NCBI GenBank assembly: GCA_023213395.1
Contig: CM041465.1
Location: 156,929,741-156,993,740, forward strand
Direction: 5' to 3'
DNA from: Cycas panzhihuaensis
Taxonomy: Eukaryota > Cycadophyta
DNA: 64,000 nt
Shown here: positions 10,817-21,639 of the stretch, in pieces
Numbering within the stretch: position 1 is the first letter of the stretch
Layout of the letters: each line of letters opens with the position of its first letter
Notes under the pieces: generated by a model
The model's input: only the letters and a program-made list of their open reading frames with translations
What the model was told of the DNA's origin: nothing
Database searches by the model: none
Translations under genes and position numbers: made by a program

Positions 10817-13800
10817 CAAGTCCCTCCCCTTAGAAAAATTGCTTTACCCACAAAGCATTTGTAATGATGGGTGATCCAAGATGAGTTATTCATTTTTCCA
10901 AGTTGCCTCCTTTTGTGGTAGCCCTTTCTATTTAATCAAGTATTCTATAATATTTTATATTCTAAGTGTACAGTGGTGAATATCCATAGTAGCTTCAAGT
11001 TCAATCACAAGATTCCCCTCCTCCTTTATCACTGGCAGCTCTATCATTATCCTAGTGTGATATCCTACTTTTCCTTCCAGGTTAGATATATAAAAGACAT
11101 TATGAATCCTACTTCGTTCTAGTAGATTGAGGGTATAAGCTACCTCTCTAACCTATCTCTAAATTTTATATGGGCCGTAACATCTTGGTGCTTGTTTGTA
11201 TTTACCTTATTGTTCAAGAGAGATTTGCTTATATGGCTATAGTTTTATATAAATCTAATCTCTTTTCTCAAATTATCTTTTGATTCTTTTATGGTCTTTT
11301 TGTTGTTTTAACTGTTTCCTTGTGATGTCATAATTTTTCTTGAATTTATCTAAAATTCTATCAATTTATCTTATTAGATCCTTTTACTATTGGTGTTTTT
11401 ACTATATTTTGAATATAATCCACTAGTGCAAGCAACAGGTAACCGTATAATATATTGAAGGGTGTTATCTTAATAAATGTCTAGTAATTAATATTATACC
11501 AATATTTAGCCAAGTGAATCCATTTTACCGACATGGATTGGTTGTCTCTAGTGTAGCAATGTAGGTGTGTTTCTAAAACTTTATTGGCTATTTAGCGTAT
11601 CCATTTATTTAGAGGTGGTATAATCTGCTCATGGCAAATTGGATTCTTGCCAATTTAAATACATCCTTCTAAAAGTGGCTTACGAATTTAGGATCCATAT
11701 TACTAATTATCTTTTTGAGAAACCCATGTAATCTATGGGTGTTTCAATGAAATTTTAACTATCTAAGATGCCTTATAAGATGATTAAATAGGGATAAAAT
11801 GTTCATATTTCAACAAGTAATCAACTACTATAAATAGAGCATCCTTTATCCCTGACTTTAGAAGGCTAGTTATAAAGTCCATATAATTATTTTTTCCATT
11901 TTTGCGCAGTTAAACTAGAGGTTATAACATTCTTAGAGTTTGTATTGATTCTATTTTTTATCTCTAATATGTCTAGTCTTTAGAGATAAACTTCTTTATA
12001 TCTACTTTCATCCCTCTTTAATAGAATGATCTCTTTATCTTTTTGTAGGTTTTGAGGAACTCTAAATGAACAACTATAAGTGAATCATGATGCTTCATAA
12101 GGAATACCTCCTTAAATTGTGATTTTGGGCTAAATAGATCCTATTCTTATAAAGAATGGTATTTTCATTTTTTGTCCAAGGAGTCTCTTTTAGTTCTTTG
12201 GGGCTTGTGCCTATGATGACCTTCACCTCTTTATCTTATAAGTATTCTTGGTGTAATTCCTCAAGCCATGTAGGTACAACTATTATAGTGGCTAAGTAGT
12301 TAGCATCCTTAAATTTTCTTAATAATGCATCAACTATAATATTCTTTATTTCTCTCTTGTATGAGATTTCAAAGTCATAGTCTTGAATTTTGTTAACCTA
12401 TTTCGTTGCTCCTCTAATAAGTTTTGATGTGTTAAAAAGTATTTTAGGCTATGGTGGTCTATCTTGATAACAACTTTTGTCCCTAATAAGTATTACCTTC
12501 ATTTTGCTAAGGCATGCAAAATGGCTAATATATATTTTTTAGTCCTTTCATATAAGTTTAACTTTTAGCTCTTGTATGCAAGGGGATGCTCTTTTTATAG
12601 TAGAGCCGATCCTATGTATATTCCTAATGTGTTTCACTCTATTATAAATTGTTAAGAGAAATATAACATCACAAGAATTGGGGTAGCTATGATAGCTACT
12701 TTTAGTTTCTCAAAACTTGTATTATCATTCTCATCCCGCTTAAACTATATTTCTCAAGAAGATCAATTAGGGCCCAACTATGTCAACATATCCCTTAATA
12801 AATTTTTGAAAGTATTATGTAATCCCTAAAAATCCTCTAAGCTTTGATACATTTTTAGGTATGGTCTAATTAAGGATGGCTTATGACTTTGTAGGGTCAA
12901 TCTTAATTCCTTCTTTTAATATGATATATCCAAGGCATTTTAGGGTTCTCTTTTGAAGTAGCATTTAGACTTCTTTGTAAAGAACTTATTATCATTGAGA
13001 GCTTGAAATACTTATTGAATGTACACCAAATGTTCTTACCATGCTTTACTATAAATAGGAATGTTATCAAAGAAAACCATGATGAACCTCCTTAGGAAGG
13101 GTGTGAATATATAGTTCATATTTTCTTGAAAGGTTATTAGGGTATTAGTCAACCCTAATGGCATTATCATTTAATTCATATAATCTTTGGTGCATCTAAA
13201 AGGTTGACTTTTCTATATCTCGAGGTCATATGGGTATCTAATAATATCTAGAGTATAAATTAATTTTAGTAAAATATTTAGCTTCATGTAGCTTATATAT
13301 GATATCATCCATATGTGGAATGGGGTATTTATCTTTTTACATTATCATGTTTAGGGCTTTATAATCTATACACATTCAAAAGGAACCATCCTTTTTTCTG
13401 ATTAAGATGACAGTTGTTGCGTATGGACTCTTGCTTAATATTATGGCATAAAAACCCAATAATTCTTGCTAAGCTTTTAAATTTTTGTCTTTTTCTCATG
13501 TCTGTAGTAATATGGTTGAATGGTAGTAGGTCCTTCACTTGGTTCTAACTAAATAATGTGCTCTATATTTCAACTAGATGATGGAGTTCTTTGTAATCCT
13601 TAAAAAACATCTTGGTAATGGTCTACTTGCTCTTTTATCTCCTTCTTTTCCTTAGGTAGTAGTTCATCGTTTGGGCTCTTTGCTTGTATGGAGAATAATG
13701 CAATAATAAACTTGGCATGTACTTTTCATAACATTTTTCCTATATTTTCTTTAGATATAACTCTTGATTTTAGAGAATTAATGCCATTTAATTAATACTT

Positions 13801-13928
13801 CCTTCTATCCTAATTGAATTTAATAAAGTTTTAATTATGCTTTAAGGTATAAGTTCATAATGTCCTTAACTATTTAATTGCCAATACTATATCAATGTCT
13901 CTAATACAAAAGGTATAGTAATCTACTG
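10817..13928 (-). pseudogene. Gypsy-H pol: RT, RNase H, integrase (copy 1)
   Basis: Minus-strand Ty3/gypsy pol, decayed. Reading from 13928 downward: RT entry with a CIDY-type block near 13370, the catalytic box as FFDN (about 13060-13080; family FFDD), the RNase H region, then integrase with the H2C2 zinc region near 12100 (HLEFLKTYKKIKRSFYW), the core near 11930-11800 (YMDFITSLLKSG, then DALFIVVDYL) and the C-terminal part near 11200. The frame ends at a purine tract that on the minus strand reads AAGGGGAGGGACTT, next to LINE C and then the LTR. The upstream side is cut by Copia-2 with target duplication AGAAC at 13929-13933. Gag and protease of the same element lie at 37276-39252. Confidence 0.85.
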
Positions 13929-13933
13929 AGAAC

Positions 13934-14324
13934 TGTTGGGGTTAATGCTCATCACCCCACTCCCACCTTCCAACCAGGAGTGCACACCTCACATTTATCA
14001 ATTTACACATGTGGGTGCTCATATGTGTAGGTAAGTATAAGGTAAGTTTAAGTTGATTTAAGTTCATTTGAGTTAAGTTACGTTATTATTTTATTGTTAT
14101 TTAAATTTTAAAGGTTAAGGAGTTTCCCTCCTCCCCCAAACTATATATTTTGAGGGGTGTGTAAAATTAGTGTCTTTAGACATTGCCTATTTTTAGACAT
14201 TTGTAATACTCTCTCACAATAATAGATTGAATACAAAGGATTCTTGTTTATGTAACAATAATGTATTGATCTATGATTATTTGTTTATGTTCTGCCCTAT
14301 TCTCCATCGTTTTATTTTCCTACA
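13934..14324 (+). repeat. Copia-2 5' LTR (copy 1), 391 bp
   Basis: Starts TGTTGGGGTTAATG and ends TTTTCCTACA, the expected TG...CA ends. It matches 31498-31888 nearly perfectly and 36876-37270 with roughly 10% difference by eye. In this array copy the element has no 3' LTR because the unit ends inside gag. Confidence 0.9.
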
Positions 14325-14341
14325 TTTGGTATCGAAGTGAG
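14325..14341 (+). promoter_or_regulatory. Copia-2 primer-binding site, probable
   Basis: Directly after the LTR the sequence is TTTGGTATCGAAGTGAG. This resembles the initiator-tRNA-Met site TGGTATCAGAGC used by most plant copia elements, with a few changes. Same sequence in copy 2 at 31889-31905. Confidence 0.6.
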
Positions 14342-14659
14342 ATTGTTGGGCTATTGCATCTTCATTTGAAGTTTTTTGAAGAAGAAGGAAGATTTATTGG
14401 CATTTGAAATAGATCTACTCACAAGCTAGCAAATATTGGTCATATTCATTTTCTACAAAGTTTATTAGTAAGTTTTTTGTATTTTTTATTAGAGATTTGA
14501 TTATTCTTGATTTTTACTTGTGAAATAATAAATATATTTTAATTTTTTTTCAAATTTGTGTAGGTGTATAGCTGCAAACAATAAATATCAAGTTTTATCA
14601 TTTTACAAGAGGTTTTATTAACAAGTTTTATATATATGATATTTTTCAAGTATATTTTT

Positions 14660-15080
14660 ATCTATTTATCTAATATTTTTTTTCAGATCTGTGCAAGAGC
14701 ACAACTGCAAGTAATATTTATTCAAAGTTTTCTTCAGATTTGCTATATATTCTTTATATCTGCTTATTTAATTAAATATTTAACTATTTTTCTGGTTTAC
14801 TCTATTTATATCTGTAATATTTATTTCAGATCTGTAGTATTTATTTAAGTTTTCTTCAGATCTACTATATATTTTTTAGATATGCTTATTTTATTAATTA
14901 TTTCACCATTTTATGGTTTATTTGTTTTAGATCTATAATATTTGTTTCAGATCTACAATATTGGCTTCAGATCTACAATATTTACTTTAGATGTATAATA
15001 CTTACTTTAGATCTACAATATTTATTAAAGTTTTCTTTTAGATCTGTATATTTTATCACATATTTGACCACTTATTTTTA
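14660..15080 (+). repeat. AGATCT-centred imperfect tandem repeats in Copia-2 leader
   Basis: A run of diverged repeats built on TTCAGATCTACAATATTTA or close variants, occurring about eight to ten times. Each carries the 6-bp palindrome AGATCT or a one-base variant. The region is otherwise very AT-rich with no credible reading frame. Copy 2 equivalent is about 32220-32645. Confidence 0.75.
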
Positions 15081-15629
15081 AGTTTTTTTTTCCAGATATG
15101 TAAGTTTTGGTGTATATTTAGTCTAACAAACTATATATTATAGCAGATCTACCTACTGGAGAAATTTGTTTGAAGCTTCAATTTGTGTGGAAGAATATCT
15201 CATCTTTGGAAGTCAATTTGTTACAAATCTGTCATAATTTCTTACCAGGTTCTACATATATATAATTTTTTTCAGATTAAACATTTATATATTTCTTATT
15301 TTTTTGATATAACTACTCCAATATATTTGAAATATTTTAGATACAAATATATATGGATTTCATTTATTTGATATATTTTTGTTAGTATATTTAAAAATTT
15401 ATCTGATTTCATTTGTAGCTCTATTGAATCACTAAAGTTTTTCATGCCTCTCTATAAATATAATTTTTTTTGATATATCTCTTCTGTAATATACATATTA
15501 TACAAAGATTATTATTATTATTTTTTTCAACAAAAAAATCTTAACTTCATAAGTAATTTTGTCAGTCTCTTCATTTCTTCAGGGATTGTAGTTTGACAAA
15601 GTGCCAAAATAAGAAAGAACATATGAATA

Positions 15630-15800
15630 ACATCTCAGAGAAATTGAAAAGATCCACTAAGCTAGTAGATTATGTCATTTGTTCTTGGATTGATCCACCT
15701 GCCTTTGTAAGAATATGCACAATACCTTTTTTAATACGCTCATTATTCTCTTTAAGAAGTCAAGCAAATATTCTTCACAAGTAGATTCATGCTCGATACA
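15630..15800 (-). pseudogene. Captured coding fragment of unknown origin, antisense in Copia-2 leader (copy 1)
   Basis: On the minus strand a gene-like stretch reads STCEEYLLQLLKENNERIKK and then HILTKAGGSIQEQM. It is open in array copy 2 (33190-33365) but broken in copy 1, where one short segment differs (AGTCAAGC against AGCTGAAGC). I do not recognise the parent protein. Its higher complexity compared with the surrounding AT-rich leader, and its position beside two other host fragments, suggest it was captured too. Confidence 0.4.
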
Positions 15801-16146
15801 ATGAAGTCATCCTTCCAGTGAATCAAATCATACTAATGTGTTGTCTATCTTAACATATTATTACTTAAGCCTTACTAAGCAAAACAAAAGACTCTTCATT
15901 TTCTTAAATTTTGTACAGTTATGTCCCATGCTCATTTGCTCTGATTTGAAATCAACAAAATAAAGAAGTTTCCTACTAATATTTCTTGTTCATAGTGCAT
16001 TTACCATTACAATAGTCACTAAATATAGTCAATCACTTTACTATTGCCATCGTCCTCCACGTTGAGCTACCCCTTCAACTCTAGATAGCCATCCTTCCAT
16101 TCAAATTCTGAGGGATAGTGGCCTGTCATCCATCGATTATTATTCT

Positions 16147-16443
16147 AGCTCCTATAAGATCCATTGATGAGCCATAATGAAATGTGACGACTGAGACATC
16201 TACATTCAAATTAAGTAGTAATTACAAACAATAAAAATATCCATTCAATGAAGCCATATGAAGAGCTGTAATCCCACTATCTGTTGCTCTGTTCACGAAT
16301 TTGGAGAGTGCATTCTGGTTAAACTGGTGTCACGTCATTGAGGCATCATCCTTATTGTCAAAAGCTAGAGATAGACCCAATTGGTAAGGGCACTTTCGAC
16401 AAAGTTTGCAACCACAAACTTGATGCATCTTATATGACCATTT
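16147..16443 (-). pseudogene. Captured fragment of an XBAT31-type ankyrin E3 ubiquitin ligase (copy 1)
   Basis: Minus strand, antisense to Copia-2. The frame runs from a GHIRCIKFVV block through LSKFVN and [15 protein letters not shown] to a TFHYGSSMDLIGA end. TALHMA and the following NGYF...LLL spacing are an ankyrin repeat. The surrounding residues are what I recall from plant XBAT31/XBOS31-family ankyrin-RING ubiquitin ligases, where a STPLHYAACGG repeat would follow. Here it stops at LIGA and the RING is absent. In copy 1 a short change near 16395 shifts the frame. In copy 2 the same region stays open apart from C-to-T-type stops. It is a gene piece with no function of its own. Confidence 0.62.
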
Positions 16444-16449
16444 ACTCCT

Positions 16450-17013
16450 ATTTAAGTGAAAGGCCTCTAGCTCTTGAATACGCATTGCCCAAGCCTAGGC
16501 ATGTTGCAACTATCCATCCTTGTATAAAATCACATCTTGTGCAGTACAACACTGCTGCTCCATTTCTTAGATTTGGTTTTCCTTTTCACGTAGTTATTCT
16601 TTCAAATCCTATATTTGTGCAAGATGATGTGCTCTTTTATCATCACACTGTGCAACTATTATTTTCTGCTCAGATATAGCAGTATCACATTCCCATCAGA
16701 AAGTAGCTAGCTCATTACTCTATTCTCTAAGCAAGCCATCCTTAGCCCATACTACTTCATTGGTCTCAATCTGATTTGCATGAAGCTACCTCTGGCGCCC
16801 TTCACATTTGGATGGCCTATTCACTGTGCACAACATGTACCGACTAGGTTGCCTTAAAAGTTTACAGGCATTCACTTCTTGAAGTTCCATGTGGGCATCT
16901 ATCACGCTTCTCAGAAGCCCAATGTCCTTCGCTCGCTTCTCCGGGTCATCATCGACGAAGCAATAAAACCCTAAGAAGGGTTCTCTTGTGAGGCGTGAAG
17001 GGTTTGCTTTCAT
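16450..17013 (-). pseudogene. Captured fragment of a plant coiled-coil protein gene (copy 1)
   Basis: Minus strand, antisense to Copia-2. From the ATG at 17013 it reads FVDDDPEKRAKDIGLLRSVI, then DAHMELQEVN, a SRYMLCTVNRPSKCEGRQR block and a long Glu/Gln-rich heptad-like stretch (ISEQKIIVAQCDDKRAHHLA, later LKEQLREKENQI and IQELEAFHLN). About 190 codons share one frame, with five or six stops mostly at Gln positions. It resembles a conserved plant coiled-coil protein of unknown function; I cannot name the gene. The interval is richer in CpG (for example around 16900-16950) than its surroundings. No intron-like gap is visible, so capture through RNA is possible. Confidence 0.6.
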
Positions 17014-17059
17014 TGAAGCCTTTATGCTTCTACTTCACCCATTCACGGATCGGTCCCGA

Positions 17060-18593
17060 CGTCTGTATGAGAATGACGCAAGGCCACAGTAAAAAAAATC
17101 AAAAAGTTTTTAATATATTTTTTTATATAAAGTTTAAAATTATTAAATTAATTTTTATAAAAATTTTAAATTCAAGTTTAAAAATCTTTAGCCCTCGACA
17201 CTTTAGCCTCAAATTTCGTGTCCCTACACATGACTGTCGCTTATCATTAAAGGGGTCAACAACGTTTATAAACTTTTTTTCTTTTTTGTTTTTTTAATTT
17301 TTCATTTCACAAAGGGTACTTGGTGGTATTTTTACCGTAACGTTTCACTAGGTCATTAGTTTCTAATGAAACCTATCCCATTGCATCCAGAATTTTCTAA
17401 GTTGTAATTTTGACTAGTCATATGACCTATTTGGAGCTAATTCGACCAGGTTTTAATCAGTTCAAAGTCAGGCATTGATTTTTAGATCATTTTAAAACTA
17501 TTTTCATAAAATCCATTTTTCATTATATTATATTTTATTACCAAGTGATTATTTTCTACCCGGATCTATTCTCAAATATCTACTATCAATAAACTTCGTT
17601 ACCATCTATTTATTTTAATTTTTAAGATCTATTCTAATCATTATTTTAATTGACCAAAGTGACACTTTAGTGTTTTTTAACACTTTTTGAACATTTTACC
17701 ATAAAAGTACTTGTTGCCATTTTCATTATAACTTTTCTGTTTTACATCATAATTCAAATCCGTTAGTTTTGTTGGGAAGCTGACTCACTCCTCTTCGAAC
17801 TGACACTATTATTTATAAGTTTTAATTTTTTTTTTTTAATTTTCAAACCTATCAAAATTGAGATACTTAATAGCCTCTAATTTATCATTTTTACATCTTT
17901 TTATATATTATTTTTCAAGTTTTTTCAACTAAAAAGTATATTAAGCCACTCTATAAATCATATTTGACTATTTTACATTATTCTATAATTTTTTATTAGC
18001 ATTTTTATAATCTTTTAAACCTCAGGCTCCTGTTAGGCCTTAAAAAGAGGATTGTACCTTTGGTTCATCAAAATATTAACTTCTAGGAACCCGTTTTCAA
18101 AATAGTCAGTTCCATTGAATAGTCCTTTGTTAATCTTCAATTTGGTATAGTTTCACTTTATTATGATATATTTTAGTACAACTTTGAAGCTACTAAACTT
18201 GAGCATTTGACATATACCAATATTTAAAAAATTAAAAGGTTGAGAATTCTTTTATTTTTCATCATCAAAGTTTCAATTCAGATTTGTATAATTAAGAGGA
18301 TCTTAGTTACTTTTAAAATTTACTTATAAATAAATTATATTTTAAATTTTATTTGAAATTAGATTTTATAAGTTTATCATTTATTTGAAAGACATTTTTT
18401 ATTTATCTTTATTAAAAAGATCATTTCCCTATTTGCTTTCACTTTCCAAAGTCATTTTTTTTTCACTTTCAAAGGGCATTATATTTCTTGAGTATATTTA
18501 ACATCATATAAGTTTGTCATATTTATTCATTTATTAAGTTTTTTGACTTGGTAAAAACATATTCTTTTTTATGTACTAAAATTTTTCTACAAA
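17060..18593 (+). other. Distal Copia-2 leader, AT-rich, no gene (copy 1)
   Basis: Between the captured fragments and the gag ATG there are about 1.5 kb of AT-rich sequence. Nothing in it resembles a conserved protein in either direction. The sequence around 17040-17090 differs unusually between copies (see findings). Equivalent to 34650-36168 in copy 2 and to 1-1038 in copy 0. Confidence 0.6.
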
Positions 18594-18718
18594 ATGGCAA
18601 TCAATCTTAATAAAGTGCAATTTCTTATATTTGCTAGCCATAATTTTTCACTATGGCATAAAACTATATCAAATTATTTTATTACACATGATCTTTGGAA
18701 CTACTTATAGGATGAATA
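18594..18718 (+). pseudogene. Copia-2 gag start, truncated by the array junction
   Basis: ATG at 18594. The first 42 codons match the gag at 36169 (MAINLNKVQF..., then HNFSLWHKTI and THDLWNYL). The frame is cut at 18718/18719 where array copy 2 begins with the gypsy integrase remnant. Confidence 0.8.
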
Positions 18719-19601
18719 AGATTGTCAATGATAAGGACTCAATGTTTACAAGTAACTTTTGGACCAAACTCTTTTAAACAATAGGGAACAAGATAATAAT
18801 AATCACACTATGTCACCCATAAATAAATGGATAAGAAAAGGTAGTCAACAAGTGTTTGGAAGGGTATCTTTAATGTTGTGTGTTAGACAAGCAAAATTAA
18901 TGGAATCATCGACTTCCCCTAGAGGAATGGTGGTATAATGTAATTTACCATACTAAGAGACAAATGGCTCCCTTTAAGGCATTATGGGTGTGAACCTCAA
19001 GCTCTCAAGAACTATGCCATAGAGAATTCTAAGGTTTAAGAAGTAGAGGAGCATCTATAAAAAATAATAGTGATACTGAGGATACTGAAAGAAAATCTTA
19101 GCTTAAAATCAAATGCAATAACAAGTAAATAAACAAAGAAGCAAACACGTGTTTCATCCAGGAGATTGGGTTTATTTGCACTTACAACCATATGATCAAA
19201 CTTCACTTAAAAGAAATGATAAAGATAAACTAAATCTAAGGTTATATAGACCCTATAAGGTTCTTAGATAAATTGGGAAAGTGGCTTATGCCCTAGCATT
19301 CATTATAACATCCAAAGTTAATAAAGTTTTATGTGCATCCCATATTAAAAGGGTAATTAGATAACAAGTGTAGACATAAGAAGGACTACCAATACTAAAC
19401 AATGAAAGAAGGCTCTAACTAATACTCAAAAAAATTCTTAAGGAGAGGGTTAGACACTTATATTTGCAACATGTTAAGGAGTATCTCATCAAATAGAAGC
19501 AACTACCATAGGAAGATTCTACTTAGGAAAGTGAACGATTTATTTAAGAACATCCATAGTTAATCAAGCTTAGAGGGTAAAGCTTTTTAAAGGGAGGGAT
19601 T
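18719..19601 (+). pseudogene. Gypsy-1 integrase end (copy 2)
   Basis: Duplicate of 1164-2043 with the same HPGDWVYLHLQPY-type C-terminal block and the same purine tract before the LTR at 19602. One local difference, CCCCTAGAGG near 18916 against CCCAGAGG near 1359, is of the CAG-associated kind described in findings. Confidence 0.75.
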
Positions 19602-19748
19602 TGTTAATAACTCAATCCTTTCTTTTCTTCTCATATTCCTCTATTCTCTTTCTTATAATTATCCCACATGTATAAGTCCAAGAGTTGAGTGGCCTTAGTA
19701 GCTCTCTCTCTCTCTCTCTCTCTCTAGTAGAGAGGTTTCTTTGATTTC
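19602..19748 (+). repeat. Gypsy-1 3' LTR, partial (copy 2)
   Basis: Duplicate of 2044-2190, with the CT microsatellite at 19702-19725. Confidence 0.5.
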
Positions 19749-19753
19749 TCTAT

Positions 19754-21310
19754 CTCATATTAAAAAGTTAAAGAAAATGTTGTCTTTGATGCCCTTTCCT
19801 AGCTCTCCATAGAGCCTCTCACCAACAAACCCATTATTCACGTAATTTCCAAACCACAACCATTATGGTTAATAGTCTTGGTAACTAAAAATTTATCCCA
19901 ATCAAAATTTAAAAATTATACTTTTAAAGTTTATAACTATAAAGATTGGTCCTTATACAACTCCTAGCTCTTATATTGAAATTGTATTTTTATTTACCTT
20001 TTCTCGTCTTTCATACCATGTATCTTAGCTAAATATCATTTCACTCCCCTTAGTGGTCACTTAGGATTCAATAAAATATATCATTGTATCTTATTTGATT
20101 TTTATTGGCCTAATATGAAATCCTCCATTCTTATGTTTTTCTCTAAATATGACACTTGCTTGAGAAAAAAAATCAATGCAAAATCTCAACTAGGCCTCCT
20201 CTAACATCTATATATACCTCAAGGTAAATGGCAAGATATTATTATCAGTCTTATCACAAGTTTACTATTATCTATTGGGTTTGACTTAATATTAGGAGTC
20301 ATTGATAAACTCATCAAATATGTATATTTTTTATCTATTCACACTTCTTATAAAACATCTTACCTAGCCAATCTTTATATTTATTCTATTGCTTATCTCC
20401 ATGGATTTTTTATCAATAATAATCTACAATCAGGATCCCAAATTTACTAGATCATTTTAGCAAGAACTCTTTCAAACTTATAGGACTTCACTTAACATGA
20501 GCTTAGATTACTATCTAAAAAAATGGTCAATTTGAAGTCCTAAATAAGACATTGGAAATGTATTTATGATACTTTGCATTTGCACAATAATGTAAATGGA
20601 CCTCATGGCTAGCTCTTGTAGAGTACTAGTACAACTCATCCCACCACTTGGTTATTGGTTTGTATCCTTTTATGGATTTCTATGGATATCCTCCTCCATA
20701 TTATCATACTCTTATCACTAATCTTTAAACTATTGAAGCCCAATAAAAAAATTAATATATGGACCAAATTCTTCATACACTTAAACAAAACCTTATAGTA
20801 GCTCAAAATTTCATGAAACAACTCACCAACTGCCACTATTCTAATTAATCTTTTGATGGGGATGACTTAGTTTTCCTTCACCTCCAACCATATAAGTAGT
20901 AGTCCTCAAACATTATAAAATTTAAAAGCTAAATTCATATTATTATGGTCTATACAAAGTTCTTCAATTAATTGTTGAAGTCATCTATGCACTCAAACTC
21001 CTTTCCTATAGAAAAATTCACAATGTATTCTATATCTCTTGCCTTAAAAGTACCTTAGTAAAAATACTATACATAAGTCTATCCTACTAGTTCTAGATGA
21101 AAAGCAATATCTTACTATTTTTTTTTTTACCATCTTCTAACCAGTTATCAATGTTGCCTTTAGAATAGGACCATTTTTAAGTACATGGTGTAATGGGTTA
21201 GTTGTAAACTAAATAAAGCAATATGGGAATTCACTAAATTTGTTAAACAACATCCTTATCTTCTTCTTGGCTTTGAGGACTTAATATCTGAAGGGAGAGG
21301 ACTTATTATA
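19754..21310 (+). pseudogene. Gypsy-2 RNase H end and integrase (copy 2)
   Basis: Duplicate of 2195-3752 with the same decayed GHLGF zinc region and FYWPNM block. A few extra or missing bases lie in homopolymers. Confidence 0.7.
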
Positions 21311-21638
21311 TGACAATCCTTCACTAAGTAAAAATGGTTAGTTAGAACATATGATAAGAGACCTTGATGGTTTGTGCTATCCATTAACTTTTATGCATGA
21401 ATTACTTATGTTTGTTAATAGAATTAGAGGTCATTTTTCTTGCCAATTATATCTTAAGTAAAGAGGTATCTCTTACCTATTTAAGGTCAACTCATTGTAA
21501 AGTGAGGTTGTTGAGTCTTGTCTTTTCTTAAGAGGTTGTACTTTAGTACCCTTTATAGTTCTCTTCGGTGCCCTTGTGAGATCTTTTTCTTGTAATTAGA
21601 CTTCATCATTATTAATAAAATGTTGCATTATTTATCCA
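21311..21638 (+). repeat. Gypsy-2 3' LTR, probable (copy 2)
   Basis: Duplicate of 3753-4082; same TG start after the purine tract and same AATAAA-like 3' part. Confidence 0.5.
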
Positions 21639-21639
21639 A

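Larger units (their letters stand above)
1164..18718. repeat. Tandem array copy 1 (about 17.56 kb unit)
   Basis: The whole interval is repeated in the same order and orientation at 18719-36293 with only scattered substitutions and short indels. The left boundary is defined by comparing 1164 with 36294: the sequence is shared up to ATA at 1161-1163 and 36291-36293, then the copies diverge. The unit starts in a gypsy integrase remnant and ends inside the Copia-2 gag. Because the unit contains old, stop-ridden elements that are nearly identical between copies, the duplication is younger than the insertions inside it. Confidence 0.92.
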
